From Zoroaster sp. YZ-2022 (lineage: Eukaryota > Echinodermata > Asteroidea > Forcipulatida > Zoroasteridae), in assembly GCA_029582265.1 (NCBI GenBank), contig CM055816.1:5017690-5081689 (forward strand): a stretch of DNA of 64,000 nt, written 5' to 3'. The position numbers were made by a program, and so were the translations under genes. The notes under the pieces are model-generated. The model saw only the letters and a program-made list of their open reading frames with translations. It was not told where the DNA came from and made no database searches. Below, piece after piece: positions 1 through 12,489 of the stretch (its first letter is position 1; every line of letters starts with the position of its first letter).

Positions 1-1343
1 ACTGACATGGATTGGAAAGGTGCACCCTTCTCTTGGACTGGAAATGCCTAGCAGTGCTATAGCAAAAGTAATAACAAATTATACTAAACCAGCCATTCAT
101 TTTTCTTTTTTATAGATTGGAATTGTTTAATTTGGAAAATGAAAGATGCATTCATTTAGAAATTACGTATTCAGTATCTTTTGGCTTGTTTTGATCTCGT
201 AGGCAATGACAGAAATTTTCAATCCTCATAAACGATCTTTTTCAGTCCTAAGAATACTGGGTCAAAGCTTGCGTGAATGAAAAAGTGCGCGACTAGTCTG
301 CATCATCGTAATGTTATGCACGTAGTTCGTGATAAGCGCGCGATGTGCGTATGTACTGTACACACATACACTAAATCGCGCCAACTATTGAGCACAGTAA
401 TAATTACAGTCTGATATACGCGCCATAGTACACAATACACGCGTTGAGTACATGTATTTTTACATAATACATTCACGTTAATGAACAGTTCTTCATTGTT
501 ACATCAAATATCTAGAAAATCTGTCATTGGTCAAAAGAGTATTTCAGGGCCTATTTACTTACACTTTGGGGTCCATTCGATTGATTTATAGGTTTTTAGA
601 TTGACCATTGTTTGTAACTGCGCCTTTACTAGCAATTTCATGGTACAGTTTTACACACATACAAATAAATAAGATCATGGGAGTACTGGTTCTGTCATCT
701 TCTTACATTTATTTCAATTTTCTTTTCCTAACTTTCAGTTCTTTGCTTTTACTACTCGCTTACAAAAAATAGTAATTTTAAAAGGAATCACAGCCCTATA
801 ATAATTTCTCTGGCAACATTGTCACATATTAATTTTGAAATGTTTGGTAGAGATGGGTACCAATCTTTATATTCACATGTCATATCACTGTCTTTGTTTA
901 CACTCCAGTCTAGTCTGCAGTGCTTTGATATGAAGATATAACTTTTCAGGTACTGAAACAGGTGCATATAAAACCCTTTATTTTCAAATATTACATCATA
1001 AAATTAACCTGGCTATGCAAGTTTAATCACATTAAGTGCTTACGTTTTGATACCACAAAAGTTGTTTCACCCAGCCCACTACAAAACAAGTCTCATGGGT
1101 ATAACTATATGCTAAGCAGCACTGATATTACAGGCCTAGAGTGAGTACCAGAAAATATTGCGCCATTTCAAGACTATTTTGAATCCACTAACAATGATGT
1201 ACTGATGAACAGTGTTTAGCTCCAAAAGGACGATTAACTTGAACGTCACAGTGCACTGATTTAGAGACGAGTTTAGTTCTGAATATGTTTGCAGATGTAC
1301 GCGACATCAGATTTATCATTTCACCATCCTCTTTTACAGAAAC
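1..1343. other. AT-rich sequence, no gene seen
   Basis: No open frame of convincing composition, no repeat array and no recognisable transposon terminus was seen here. The stretch ends at the scaffold gap, so a feature crossing the gap cannot be excluded. Confidence 0.6.
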
Positions 1344-1843
1344 NNNNNNNNNNNNNNNNNNNNNNNNNNNNNNNNNNNNNNNNNNNNNNNNNNNNNNNNN
1401 NNNNNNNNNNNNNNNNNNNNNNNNNNNNNNNNNNNNNNNNNNNNNNNNNNNNNNNNNNNNNNNNNNNNNNNNNNNNNNNNNNNNNNNNNNNNNNNNNNNN
1501 NNNNNNNNNNNNNNNNNNNNNNNNNNNNNNNNNNNNNNNNNNNNNNNNNNNNNNNNNNNNNNNNNNNNNNNNNNNNNNNNNNNNNNNNNNNNNNNNNNNN
1601 NNNNNNNNNNNNNNNNNNNNNNNNNNNNNNNNNNNNNNNNNNNNNNNNNNNNNNNNNNNNNNNNNNNNNNNNNNNNNNNNNNNNNNNNNNNNNNNNNNNN
1701 NNNNNNNNNNNNNNNNNNNNNNNNNNNNNNNNNNNNNNNNNNNNNNNNNNNNNNNNNNNNNNNNNNNNNNNNNNNNNNNNNNNNNNNNNNNNNNNNNNNN
1801 NNNNNNNNNNNNNNNNNNNNNNNNNNNNNNNNNNNNNNNNNNN
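1344..1843. other. assembly gap of 500 N
   Basis: Exactly 500 undetermined bases. The round number suggests a fixed-size placeholder rather than a measured gap. Any reading frame crossing it is meaningless. The sequence resumes about 90 bases before a truncated copy of the hammerhead-like repeat. Confidence 0.99.
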
Positions 1844-1929
1844 CATAAAGGGGCAATCCCCCCATCGACGAAGGAACACCAGCTGACCCGTGGGAGATTT
1901 CGAAAGTCAGCCATCATCAAGCTCGACGC

Positions 1930-2066
1930 GAACGTCGAACGTCGAGTTGTACCTCCAGTTCTTTTCAGAACTAATTACCACTCAATTGAGCATTTCACAT
2001 GATGTCACCGCAATTAGTCTTACTTATCCTCCTCACCATGCAAAGCTACAAGTTTTACCTAACCAT
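1930..2066 (+). repeat. hammerhead-like mobile repeat, copy 1 (5' part altered)
   Basis: It matches the roughly 160-bp repeat seen best at 41907-42067, from the ACGTCGAGTTGTACC segment through the TTCTTTTCAGAACTAATTAC core to GTTTTACCTAA. The hairpin and catalytic-core-like part at the 5' end is not intact here (the sequence reads GACGCGAACGTCGAACGTCGA). It lies just right of the assembly gap. Confidence 0.8.
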
Positions 2067-2943
2067 AACTACCCCAAATCCTACTCCTGGTTTTGCCTGA
2101 TTTTGATGGATTCAGTATCCACAGTACCAGTGAAAAGTGCCGTAGATATGTGTACCAAATCCATCAAACTCCAAGCGTTGCTTTTGTTGGATTCAACACT
2201 GTGTATAGCTAAACCATGGATGCTTTGCATTTACTACTGTCCAGCAATTGGGTACATATACCTTTTACTACATTTTGATAGATTTTGGCATATTTGGGAT
2301 GGTTTCCAAAATACCTAGGGTTAAGAAATATTTCAAATTGTTACTTTTGCCCTTCACAAAAATGGGAGGGACTAACTATATTTGTACCTGGCAAGCTATA
2401 TAACTGGGAGATACTTTATACATGCCAAAGGAAATAAAGTGTGACGGATGAATGAAATGAAATAACATACCCATCCAAAGGAACAGTAGAACTTACCCAT
2501 TTGTTTCTCACTGCCATAAACTGTAACGATGAGTCAATATAGATGGATGCCTTCTACATTGTACCTACATGTACATCCAAGAAAATACCAGCAGGTATAA
2601 ATATTGCAGCAACATTGTAATTATCTGACATGATCTACAACGTAGACCGTCAATTTCTAATGCCGAGTTCAGACATGATACTGTGGTAAAGTCCATGTCT
2701 ACAATTTATTCCCTTATTTAAAAACAAGTAAATTTATACTGAGTAAATTTATCATAAATAAAACACATACATGTATAAATAACCTATACATGGACTACAG
2801 CTATTCAAAATATGGTCTGAAAACCTTAACTACACAAACAAGAAAAATCAATTATCACCTCAAAGGTTGTCAAGAATAATCCAATCAAGAAGATCATCAC
2901 AGCCATAAGGAGAGATCCCATCAAATGATGATCAATTAAATAC
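2067..2943. other. non-coding sequence, nothing recognised
   Basis: AT-rich, with no supported gene and no clear repeat. It ends where the 48-bp minisatellite starts. Confidence 0.5.
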
Positions 2944-4890
2944 TAGTGTCTAAGGATGGGTGTCTGTGGAGAGATTTAAAGAGTAAACTATGTGTCAAGG
3001 ATGGGTGTCTGTAGAGAGATTTAGCAAGAGTAAACTATGTGTCTAGGATGGGTGTCTGGAAGAGATTTAGCAAGAGTAAACTATGTGTCTGAGGATGGGT
3101 GTCTGTAGAGATTTTAAAGAGTAAACTACATGTATGTGTCTAAGGATGGGTGTCTGTAGAGATAGATTTAGAGTAAACTATGTCTAAGGATGGGTGTCTG
3201 TGAGAGATTTACAAGAGTAAACTATGTGTCTAAGGATGGGTGTCTGTAGAGAGTTTAGCAAGAGTAAACTATGTGTCCAGGATGGGTGTCTGTAGAGAGA
3301 TTTAGCATGAGTAAACTATGTGTCTAAGGATGGGTGTCTGTGAGAGATTTAGCATGAGTAAACTATGTTCTAAGGATGGGTGTCTGTAGAAAGATTTAGC
3401 AACAGTAAACTATGTGTCTAAGGATGGGTGTCTGTAGAGAGATTTAGAAAGAGTAAACTATGTGTCTAAGGATGGGTGTCTGTAGAGAGATTTAGCATGA
3501 GTAAACTACATGTATGTGTCTAAGGATGGGTGTCTAAGAATTTGTAAAGTAAACTATGTGTCTAAGGATGGGTGTCTGTAGAGAGATTTAGAAAGAGTAA
3601 ACTATGTGTCTCAGGATGGGTGTCTGTAGAGATTAGCAAGTAAACTTGTGTCTAAGGATGGATGTCTGTGAGAGATTTAGCAAGAGTAAACTATTGTCTA
3701 GGATGGGTGTCTGTGGAAGATTTAGAAGTAAACTATGTCTAAGGATGGTAGTCTGTGGAGAGATTTGCAAGGTAAACTATGTGTCTAAGGATGGGTGTCT
3801 GTAGAGAGATTTAGTATGAGTAAACTATGTGTTTAAGGATGGGTGTCTGTAGAGATTTAGAAGTAAACTATGTGTCTAAGGATGGGTGTCTGTAGAGAGA
3901 TTTGCAAGTAAACTATGTGTCTAAGGATGGGTGTCTGTAGAGATTTAGCATGAGTAAACTATGTGTCTAGGATGGGTGTCTATAGAGATTGAAGAGTAAA
4001 CTATGAGTCTAAGGATGGTGTCTGTGGAGAGATTTAGCAAGAGTAAACTATGTGTCTAAGGATGGGTGTCTGTAGAGAGTTTAGCATGAGTAAACTATGT
4101 GTCTAAGGATGGGTGTCTGTGGAGAGATTTAGATAGTAAACTATGTGTCTAAGCATGGGTGTCTATAGAGATTTAGCAAGAGTAAACTACATTGTATGTG
4201 TCTAAGGATGGGTGTCTGTGGAGAGATTTAGCAAGAGTAAACTATGTGTCTAAGGATGGGTGTCTGTAGAGAGATTTATCATGAGTAAACTATGTGTCTA
4301 AGGATGGGTGTCTGTAGAGAGATTTAGCAAGAGTAAACTATGTGTCTAAGAATGGGTGTCTGTAGAGAGATGTCTAAGGATGGGTGTCTGTAGAGAGATT
4401 TAGCATGAGTAAACCATGTGTCTAAGGATGGGTGTCTGTAGAGATTTAGAAGAGTAAACTATGTGTCTAGAATGGGTGTCTGTAGAGAGATTTAGAAGAG
4501 TAAACTATGTGTCTAAGAATGGGTGTCTGTAGAAGATTTAAAGAAGTAAACTATGTGTCTAAGAATGGGTGTCTGTAGAAGATTTGAAGAGTAAACTATG
4601 TGTCTAAGAATGGTGTCTGTAGAGAATTTAGCAAGAGTAAACTATGTGTCTAAGGATGGGTGTCTGTAGAGAGATTTAGCAAGAGTAAACTATGTGTCTA
4701 AGGATGGGTGTCTGTAGAGAGATTTAGGAAGAGTAAACTATGTGTCTAAGGATGGGTGTCTGTAGAGAGATTTAGCATGAGTAAACTATGCGTCTAAGGA
4801 TGGGTGTCTGTAGAGAGATTTAGCATGAGTAAACTATGTGTCTAAGGATGGGTGATCTGTAGAGAGATTTTACAAAAGTAAACTACATGT
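2944..4890. repeat. 48-bp minisatellite, regular block
   Basis: About 40 tandem copies of a unit close to 48 bp. The unit contains CTATGTGTCTAAGGATGGGT followed by GTCTGTAGAGAGATTTAGCA and AGAGTAAA. Copies differ mainly by short deletions (missing GT, GA or GCA) and by a GCAAGAG/GCATGAG dimorphism. A few copies carry a CATGTATG extension. No open frame runs through it, so it is non-coding. Confidence 0.95.
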
Positions 4891-5921
4891 ACAGTCAGGG
4901 TTGTCACCAGACCAAATTGAGTGCCGGCTAATTTTATCGATTGCGAGCGTAGTGAGCGGAGTGAACGGAGCGCAGCTCCTCACGGCCGGGGGTCCAGGGG
5001 CCCGCTTAAGGTGGGGTCCGGGGAGCCGGTGGGTCGAGGTGAAGCTCCTGGGTTTAGCTTTTAAGAATGGATTTGGAGGCTCACTTTTCACATAATTTGT
5101 TGTATAACAGTATGATATTTTCATAGTATTATACAAGAATTTATTATGTGAAGGTCCTCAATGCAATTAACAACATTGCTTTATGTAAATTATGAATGCA
5201 GCGACGGGGCCGTCAGGCATAGTTTTTGTTTTGGCATAAATCACAGTGGCCGAAGACTCGGTACGTGATCAGTTCCTGGGTCAGTTGTACTCGAACACGA
5301 AGATGTGGTCGCAGAAGAATGTCTCGAATTTGCGGCTCGCCCGGATGCCGTGTCTGTCACTGCCGCCCTTGCGTTTAGTGGCAAGAAAAAAGCTGGTGAT
5401 ACTTTCTGCGAAGCGACATAATTATTTTGAGCAAAACACTTCAAAAACGTTCACAAAACTTTTCATGAATGGGCGGAGGGCGCGTGAATAATTTTCCCTT
5501 TGCTGAGCACATCGGGAAAGCTAGAGCTTCGGTCACGCTTATCCAACCTGAAATTTACGATATCGACATTCTGACACGCGCATCATTTGCGCGGTAGAGA
5601 CTAGTGGCATCAGCTCACTGTGCAGGCGCAAACAACCAATCATAACGGGATTCCCAGGTTTTTCCCTGACGCCTTAAATAAATGCTAATTAGTGTATTTG
5701 TTTGTACCGCTACAAACTGGATTTATTTTATAATATCGTCGATGTTTTAATTGATCTATAGACTAAAGTCCTCAAAATAGTGGCAAATCTCAAAAAAGAA
5801 GAATAAACTTTCCTTTTTACTGTTTAATAAATATTCACAAATTTTGTGCGGTCGGTAACATCAATTTATTTTTGTGCCCGGGAATGCGTTGACCACCCCG
5901 CCTTTTCCAAAACCTTGTTAC
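4891..5921. other. 1.03-kb unique insert splitting the 48-bp minisatellite
   Basis: It separates the two minisatellite blocks. The left part (about 4905-5070) is GC-rich with GAGCGTAGTGAGCGGAGTG-type repeats and a GGGGTCC-rich segment, a style common in dispersed animal repeats. The middle (about 5180-5640) has higher CpG content and an ATTGG/CCAAT motif near 5637. The edges read CAGGGTTGTCACC on the left and, on the opposite strand, CGGGGTGGTCAACGC on the right, so it may be a transposon with weak inverted ends. I found no clear target duplication and no recognisable gene. Confidence 0.55.
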
Positions 5922-7556
5922 GATTCTAAGGAGGGGGTGGGGGGAAGATTTAGAAGGGAAAAACTATGTGTCGGGATGGTGTCTGTGAGAGTTTTGAAAT
6001 AAACTAGGTTAAGGAGGGGTGTCTGTAGAATTTGCGAGTAAACATCGCTAAGGAGGTTTTTAGAGTTTTAAATAGGTTTTGGCAAGGATGGGTGTCTGTG
6101 AGATTTGAGAGTAAACTATGTGTCAGGAGGGGTGTCTGTAGAGATTTGGAAGGGAAAACTATTTTTAAAAGGAGGGGTTTGGAGATTTAAGAGTTATGTT
6201 AAGAATGGTTCGAGAGATTTAGGTAAACTGTCAGGATGGGTGTCTGTAGAGATTTTGGAAAACTGTGTCAAAGGGGGGGTGCTGTAAATTTTTAAAACAG
6301 GAAACTGGTCGGAGGTTTCTATAGGGTGGGGGAAAAACCCTTTTTTCAAGGAGGGTGTCTGAGAGTTTTGCTGGGAAACTTGTGCTAAGGAGGGTGTCTA
6401 TAAAAATTTGATGAAAAACATTTTAAAGGATGGGTTTTTAAATTTGGAAAGTAAACTATTTTCAAAGGATGGGTGTTTTAGAGATTTGGAAGAGTAAACT
6501 ATGTGTCAAAGGATGGTGTCAGAATTTTGCTGGTAAACTACCCCCTAGGATGGGTTTGAAGATTTAAAGAAAATATGTTTTCAGGAGGGGTGTCTGTGAG
6601 ATTTTGGAAAATTGTGTCAAAGGATGGGTGTCTTGAAGTTTTGAAGGGAAAAACTATGTGTCAAAGGATGGGGGATGTAGAGTTTTGAAGAGAAAATATT
6701 TTCTGAGGATGGGTGTCGGGAATTTAGAAAAAATATGTGTCAAAGGGAGGGGTGTCTGTGAAGTTTTGCAAGAGTAAACTATGTGTCTAGGATGGGTGGA
6801 TTAAAAGATTTTAAAAGAAAAACCCGAGGATGGGGTCGGGAGTTTAAAGAGTAAACTAGGTTCTGGATGGGTTCTGAGAGAGATTTAGCATGAGTAAACA
6901 TGTCAAAGGATGGGTTTGTAGAGAGATTTAGCATTAAACTTGTCTGGATTTCAGAAGATTTGAAGTAAATTTGTGTCGGGATAGGGTCTATGGGAATTTG
7001 CGGGAGTAAACATTTTTAGGATGGTGTCTGTGAAAATTTTAAAGAAAATTTTTCTGGATTTCGAGGTTTAAAGTAAATTTGTGTCTGGGGATGGGTGTCT
7101 GAGAGATTTGATGACTAAACATTTTCAGGTGGGGTTTTAGAGATTTTTGGAGAAACAGTTCAAGGATGGTGTCTATAGAGATTTAGCATGGTAAACATGT
7201 GTCAGGATGGGTGCTGTAGAGATTTAATGGTAAACTATGTGTCAAAGGATGGTTTCATAGGTTGGAAAGAAACCTTGTGTCAAAGGAGGGGGTTCGGGGT
7301 TTGGAAGGAAAACTATGTGTCGGGAGGGGTTTTGAGAGAGGAAGAGAAACTATTTTCAAAGGATGGTGTCTGAAAATTTATATGGTAAACTTCGCAAGGA
7401 GGGGGTTTTGAAATTTGCATGAAAACTATGTGTCTAAGGATGGAGCATCTGTAGAGAGATTTAGCATAGGTAAACATATGTCTAAGGATGGGTGTCTGTA
7501 GAGATTTAGCAAAGAGTAGCTATATTGTCTAGGATGGTGTCTGTAGAGATTTATGA
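5922..7556. repeat. 48-bp minisatellite, degraded block
   Basis: The same unit as at 2944-4890 (GGATGGGTGTCTGTAGAGATTT and AGTAAACTATGTGTC are still visible), but nearly every copy is damaged. The typical changes are shortened units, runs of G, T or A replacing mixed sequence, and AAAC or GGGG blocks. The damage is indel- and homopolymer-dominated, and copies at the far right (about 7430-7550) are again near-consensus. Either this block is older, or its consensus comes from noisy, unpolished reads. Confidence 0.85.
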
Positions 7557-8389
7557 AATGCAAACCCATCTGTATTTCATTATCAGACCACAGTGTGATT
7601 CCTCCCCCGCACGAACAACTACTAACTGGCTACCAGCGCTTCGCTGGATTTTAGATTTACCTAACCCTTTCAAAAATCAGTTATGCCCGCCATATTATGC
7701 ATGGTTTTAAAAAAAAGGAGGGCCACATTGCCACTCTCTTTATTCTTGAGTCAATGATTTTCCCCATTGTTCCAAAATTTCCCTGGCTCCTCCTGTTTCT
7801 GGGATTATAGGGTGAACTCGATAACTTACTTGATTCATACTTTCCAGCCATTGCGTGCATTTGCTTACACATAACCCTGGATCCTCAAAAAAATCCTTCA
7901 GTAGTAAGCAAGCACATGACATGTGCACATGTGTTTTCTAATCTGGTATGTACTGGCGGGACTCCTGCATGCATGGAGCAATAAACAGTGTCCACTGACT
8001 AAGCATGACCTTGCAATCACTACCGCAATGTGGATGTCGTGTGCCATGAAGGCACATAATCCTCAAAATCCTTCACTTTAGCAAAGTTGGAGGATTTGAG
8101 AAAGGTTGGAGTTAAAGGGTTGGGGGATTGGATGGGTACCAGTCCAACAATGTGTGAACAATTGTTTACGTCTCACTGTCTAACCATGGTGGTCTGTGAC
8201 TCTGGCTGGCACACCATGTGTGAATTACGTTATACAGTGCAACAAGACCGTGCCTCCATGAATTTTGCTGTAAAGTGAAATAGCTACTTGCAATTCCCAA
8301 TCACTGTGATATTATCAAAAATCATCAAGATATATGTTGAGTTCTAGGATATATTGTGGATAGAAAATAAATTGATATCGCCAAGCCTA
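7557..8389. other. non-coding sequence, no gene seen
   Basis: Mixed-composition sequence between two tandem arrays, with a small CCAGCGCTTCGCTGG hairpin near 7636. No frame with family resemblance was found. Confidence 0.5.
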
Positions 8390-8935
8390 GGGAGAAAACA
8401 ATGAATGAAAAGAGGAAGATTTAGGGGACAGATGGGATAGACAGATGAGATAAGATGGGATGGATGAAGAGATGGATGATGAAGAGATGGGATGAAAGAG
8501 ATGGATGAAGAGAGATGGGATGAAGAGATGAAGAAGCATGTAAGGTAGGGATGAAGAGGGGATGAAGAGGGGATGAAGAGGGGATGAAGAGGGGATGAAG
8601 GTGGGAATGATGAAGAGGTGGAAGAAGGTGGGATGGAAGGGGATGAAGAGGGATGAAGGCAGGTGGAAAAGAGGTGGATGAAAGAGGTGGGATGAAGAGG
8701 TGGGATGAAAGGTGGGATGAAGAGGAGGGATGAAGAGGTGGGATGAAGAGGGTGGGATGAAGAGGTGGGATGAAGGTGGGATGAAGGGGTGGATGAAGAG
8801 GTGGGATGAAGGGGTGGATGAAGAGTGGGGCGAAGAGGTGGGATGAAGAGGTGGGATGAAGAGATGGTGATGGGATGTAATAGTGATGGGGGAAATGGTG
8901 ATGGGACAAGATGGTGAAAGGATAATGATTTTTGG
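8390..8935. repeat. GA-rich minisatellite (11-13-bp units)
   Basis: A purine-only tract on the plus strand built from GGGATGAAGAG and GAAGAGGTGGGAT units of 11 to 13 bp. The minus-strand frames of up to about 200 codons, rich in His, Pro and Ser, are simply this repeat translated and are not proteins. Long purine/pyrimidine tracts of this kind can form triplex (H-DNA) structures; that is general knowledge, not shown here. Confidence 0.9.
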
Positions 8936-9720
8936 GGAGTAAGTTTTTCAGATGGGCTACTATACATATACACGTGCTTCTTTGGGGTGTTATGGTCAGG
9001 GGCCTTGTGGCACCGGGTTATAATGACTGGAAAGCATTAGACATACCCCTGTATATAGAGGGTGCAGCTTCTCTTTTTGTGGTAATGTCATGTCAGTCCT
9101 TCCTTCAAACAGCATCTGTTCAGCCATTGCTCATAAGGAAATCAAAACGCTTTGAGATAGATATGTGAGTAATGAAAGTTGCTGGGTATAGGGTTAGAGG
9201 TACTGGTGTATAGATTATGATCATCTGAGTAGAGGTTACACACGTTCACTCATTTGAAGGCCTTTTGCCAACGGGCTGAGCAGAAATCCTGTAATAAACA
9301 AAAAGAATTACATCTGATTATTACTTTATATCATTCATAAATGGCCACCTGACAGTTTGAGACCACGAGGGTACAGGGCACAGCTATATATGTTAAAGAG
9401 GAACCCCTAAGCAAATAGGCCTCAATAACTGACCATTCTCCATTTTAGAGAGGTTATGTCATACAAGAAATAAACAACATAAGGTTTTATTAATTTGAAC
9501 CACTTGAGGTGAAATATTAAACACCTTTGTCTGAATTCAGAATAACAAAATATCGCTGTACGCCAAGGAAAAACAAATGGCCTCTCTATGTACAATGTAC
9601 ACAGCAGCATTAGCTTCATAGATATGCTCCAGTCTCTGGTGTGATAACCGGGTTAACTTTGTGAGTATCACCAATTCTCTCTCAATTTTTCTCTATTATC
9701 AGGGTGTTGATAATGTTACG
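8936..9720. other. non-coding sequence, no gene seen
   Basis: No repeat array and no convincing coding frame. It ends at the ATA-repeat tail of a SINE. Confidence 0.5.
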
Positions 9721-10108
9721 ATAATAATAATAATAATAATGTGGACTTATATAGCACACGTATCCACCAAACTGGTGCTCAAGGCACATAATATTATTAC
9801 CCCCTGCTCATCAGGCTCATAAATCATTCCTGAAACCATCTTCAGCTCCCTGGGAGTAGTATATACATGTAGCTCAATTGCTGCCATTACAGGCGCACAT
9901 ATAGGGCTAATCAAACACAACAACCAACTCTGCCCTCCACGGTGCCCATTTACCCCTGGGTAGAGAAAGGCAGTATGGTAAATTAGCGTCTTTGCTCAAG
10001 TGACACAGCACCATGGTCAGCGTTGGGACTCGAACTCCCACATTCCTGGACCGGCACTCAGCCATCAGAACACAAATCCAATGTACTAAGCTGCTTGACC
10101 ATGGCCTC
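9721..10108 (-). mobile_element. tRNA-derived SINE, minus strand
   Basis: Read on the minus strand, it has a tRNA-like head near 10108-10010 with a B-box-like GAGTTCGAGTCCC. The body contains GAGCACCAGTTTGG and TATATAAGTCCAC near its 3' end, followed by an (ATT)n tail (the ATAATAATA run at 9721-9740 on the plus strand). It shares the 3' part with the SINE at 35611-35860. RNA polymerase III transcription is the norm for such elements but cannot be seen here. Confidence 0.75.
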
Positions 10109-12489
10109 ATGAAGGTGGACATACATTGTACATTATGTTTACAGACAGTACGGTTTTGTACTTATGTAAAATCTTCCCAATGATACAAATATTATATATT
10201 GCGATGCATGAACTTCACAGGAAACACTGACTGATTTGTACCATACATTGAATTCCAGGATGTAACAAAGCTTGAATCTGACCACTTTGGATGGAAGACA
10301 AACCAACAGGTAGGTCCTTTCATAAATCACTTTAGACATTTTCCTCGTTTGTCTCTAAGTTAGAATTATACAAAATGTAAACACATTATTCCTGGCATAT
10401 AGATCTATCAATGAGGGGCGCTTGTCAACGTAATAGCTGGCATTCTTCATGTAAGTCAATATATGTATTATTGAATAAAAATATTTCAAACCAGGAATGT
10501 CCCTGAGTAACATGCTACAACATGTAGCTAGGATAAACTTGTTCAACAATTAAACCAGATAATGCGTGCTTGATAAACAAATGTGGGTGAATCCCTATAA
10601 AACGAGTCTAAATATAATTGTTTACTTTTGCATGGATGCACTCCGCACCATCAGTAAAAACAATAACATAATCATCATCTTAAATTTGCTATCAAACACA
10701 TGTCTATATATTTTGTGAATTAAATGTTTTTAGGGTGAATTCATTGTATGCGATACCATGGTTACTCATGTTATATTTTTGAAAAGTGTGGGTATTGGGC
10801 CTACTCTTAGTTCCATAACTTCCTTACCCTTGTAATTTATATATTTTTTTCAACAACTTGGAAAAGGGGTTTTGGACTGAAGTCGACTTCATTTTAACTG
10901 GATTATATACGTTAATTCCTCAATCTACTAGGCTTTCAAAATACACATGTAAATACATTGTAATTTTGAAAGAAATTAATAAATAAACATTTTTCGGCAT
11001 ACAAATATTATGGACGCGAAATATCACAGATTTTTCCTTTAAAAGTGTAGTAAAGTGAAGATGGAAAATATATTTTTGGGAAAGATATTCAGCATTGAAT
11101 GCACATTCACATCCTGTAATGTAAGATGTTGGTCATGTTGTCTGCTAAAAACATGGGCTCTACTTTAACTTAACTTAACAGTTAACAGTCATTTCTTCAC
11201 AAAGACGCGGGCTGTTGGGTTCCGACATACTTCCCAAACATACATGTGCAATATGTAATCCCATACCTCTGAGACCAAACTGCAGTTATTGACTCAATCA
11301 CTGTCGGTGTCTTCTATCACTTCAGGCTCTCTACGAATCAGTAACATCAAATCAATGGGGAATGTCAGACAAAGACATGTAATGTTAATGTTATGCATTA
11401 TCTGCAAAAACTACCTGCTAATAATAACGAGTAACGTTACTGTTAGCATCACTTCACTTTCACTCAGTAAAAGAAAAAACATAGTTTCCCAATCCACAAA
11501 TCTCCATAAAATTTCAAAAAGGTATTTCCAGTTTCAAGTATTTCCGTACCATCTAACTGCAAAATACTGAGGAAAACTCATGTTATGAATTTTGGAGCAG
11601 CTTTTGGCATAAAATTAAAAACATGTGGAGTTGTCTGTAAACATGAACGGAATAACAAAAGCTCAGCCTCTTGAGGGCAGTATATTGCATCTGAACGGTG
11701 AAAAAATTATTTATTTTCGGGTTTCGTCGTGCGAGTCGCATTGTTTTACTCTGTATGGTAAAAGCGGGCACGGTTGCAGTCATTCATTCTGCGTATAACA
11801 AGGAGTAATTTAAACAAATTGCAAACAAATGCTGAGGTTGCTCTATGATATAAGCGATTTTGGGGATCGTAAATAGTTCAGTGTAAAGACAAATAATTTA
11901 CAATGTGGAAATTGAAATAATTATTTAAATAATAATATCCTGTCCTGAAAGGTGGTTTTGCCTGGCCGCAAACTCCCACCACCCCACCTCTCGCGATACA
12001 CACATGGCTCACACATGGCCTACCCTCATATGACTATAACATTTGTTTAGTGCCTTTATCTTGCTTTTAGAATAACTCTATTTTTGTTTACATTTGCAAA
12101 GCGCTTTTCGAATGGCGTAGCTCGGATTTTTTTCAGGCGGCGGCGGGAATTAAATTTCCGACTTTGATGCCCAAAACGTTAGAACCCAAAATAAATGTAA
12201 ACACTTATTGTCACGTTAATACTGCTGCACTGTTGCCTTGTTGATGTTTTGGCATGATTTTATTTATGTTAATTTTCAAATTTCCTCAAAGGGAATGTAA
12301 TGTAATTTTTTTCCGTTAAACTGAAGGAATAACATATTGGCGTTTGAAAACGTATGCACCTTTTTTTCTGTGCAGCCTATATATCTAGTCGCCTTTATCG
12401 ATCACGATAATTACGAACGAAGGTGAAATTCTCACAACCACACTCTGGCAAAGCTTACATGCTGTTTTAACTGTTAACTGTTGGTGTCC
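10109..12489. other. AT-rich non-coding sequence
   Basis: About 2.4 kb with only short, unrecognised open frames and no clear repeat. It ends at the 3' end of a decayed minus-strand LINE. Confidence 0.5.

Noticed and set aside
1188..2002. Frames of about 200 codons crossing 1344-1843
   Set aside because: They run through 500 undetermined bases and carry no sequence evidence.
2944..4890. Possible CRISPR array (regular repeats of about 48 bp)
   Set aside because: There are no distinct spacers; the whole unit is repeated head to tail, and the genome is clearly eukaryotic.
5241..5491. Short frames in the CpG-richer patch near 5.3 kb
   Set aside because: Both strands are open for 60-80 codons, so openness is not informative. 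No motif was recognised and no splice partner found.
8344..8973. A 209-codon His/Pro/Ser-rich minus-strand frame
   Set aside because: It is the GA-rich minisatellite read on the pyrimidine strand; no start context or conserved domain.
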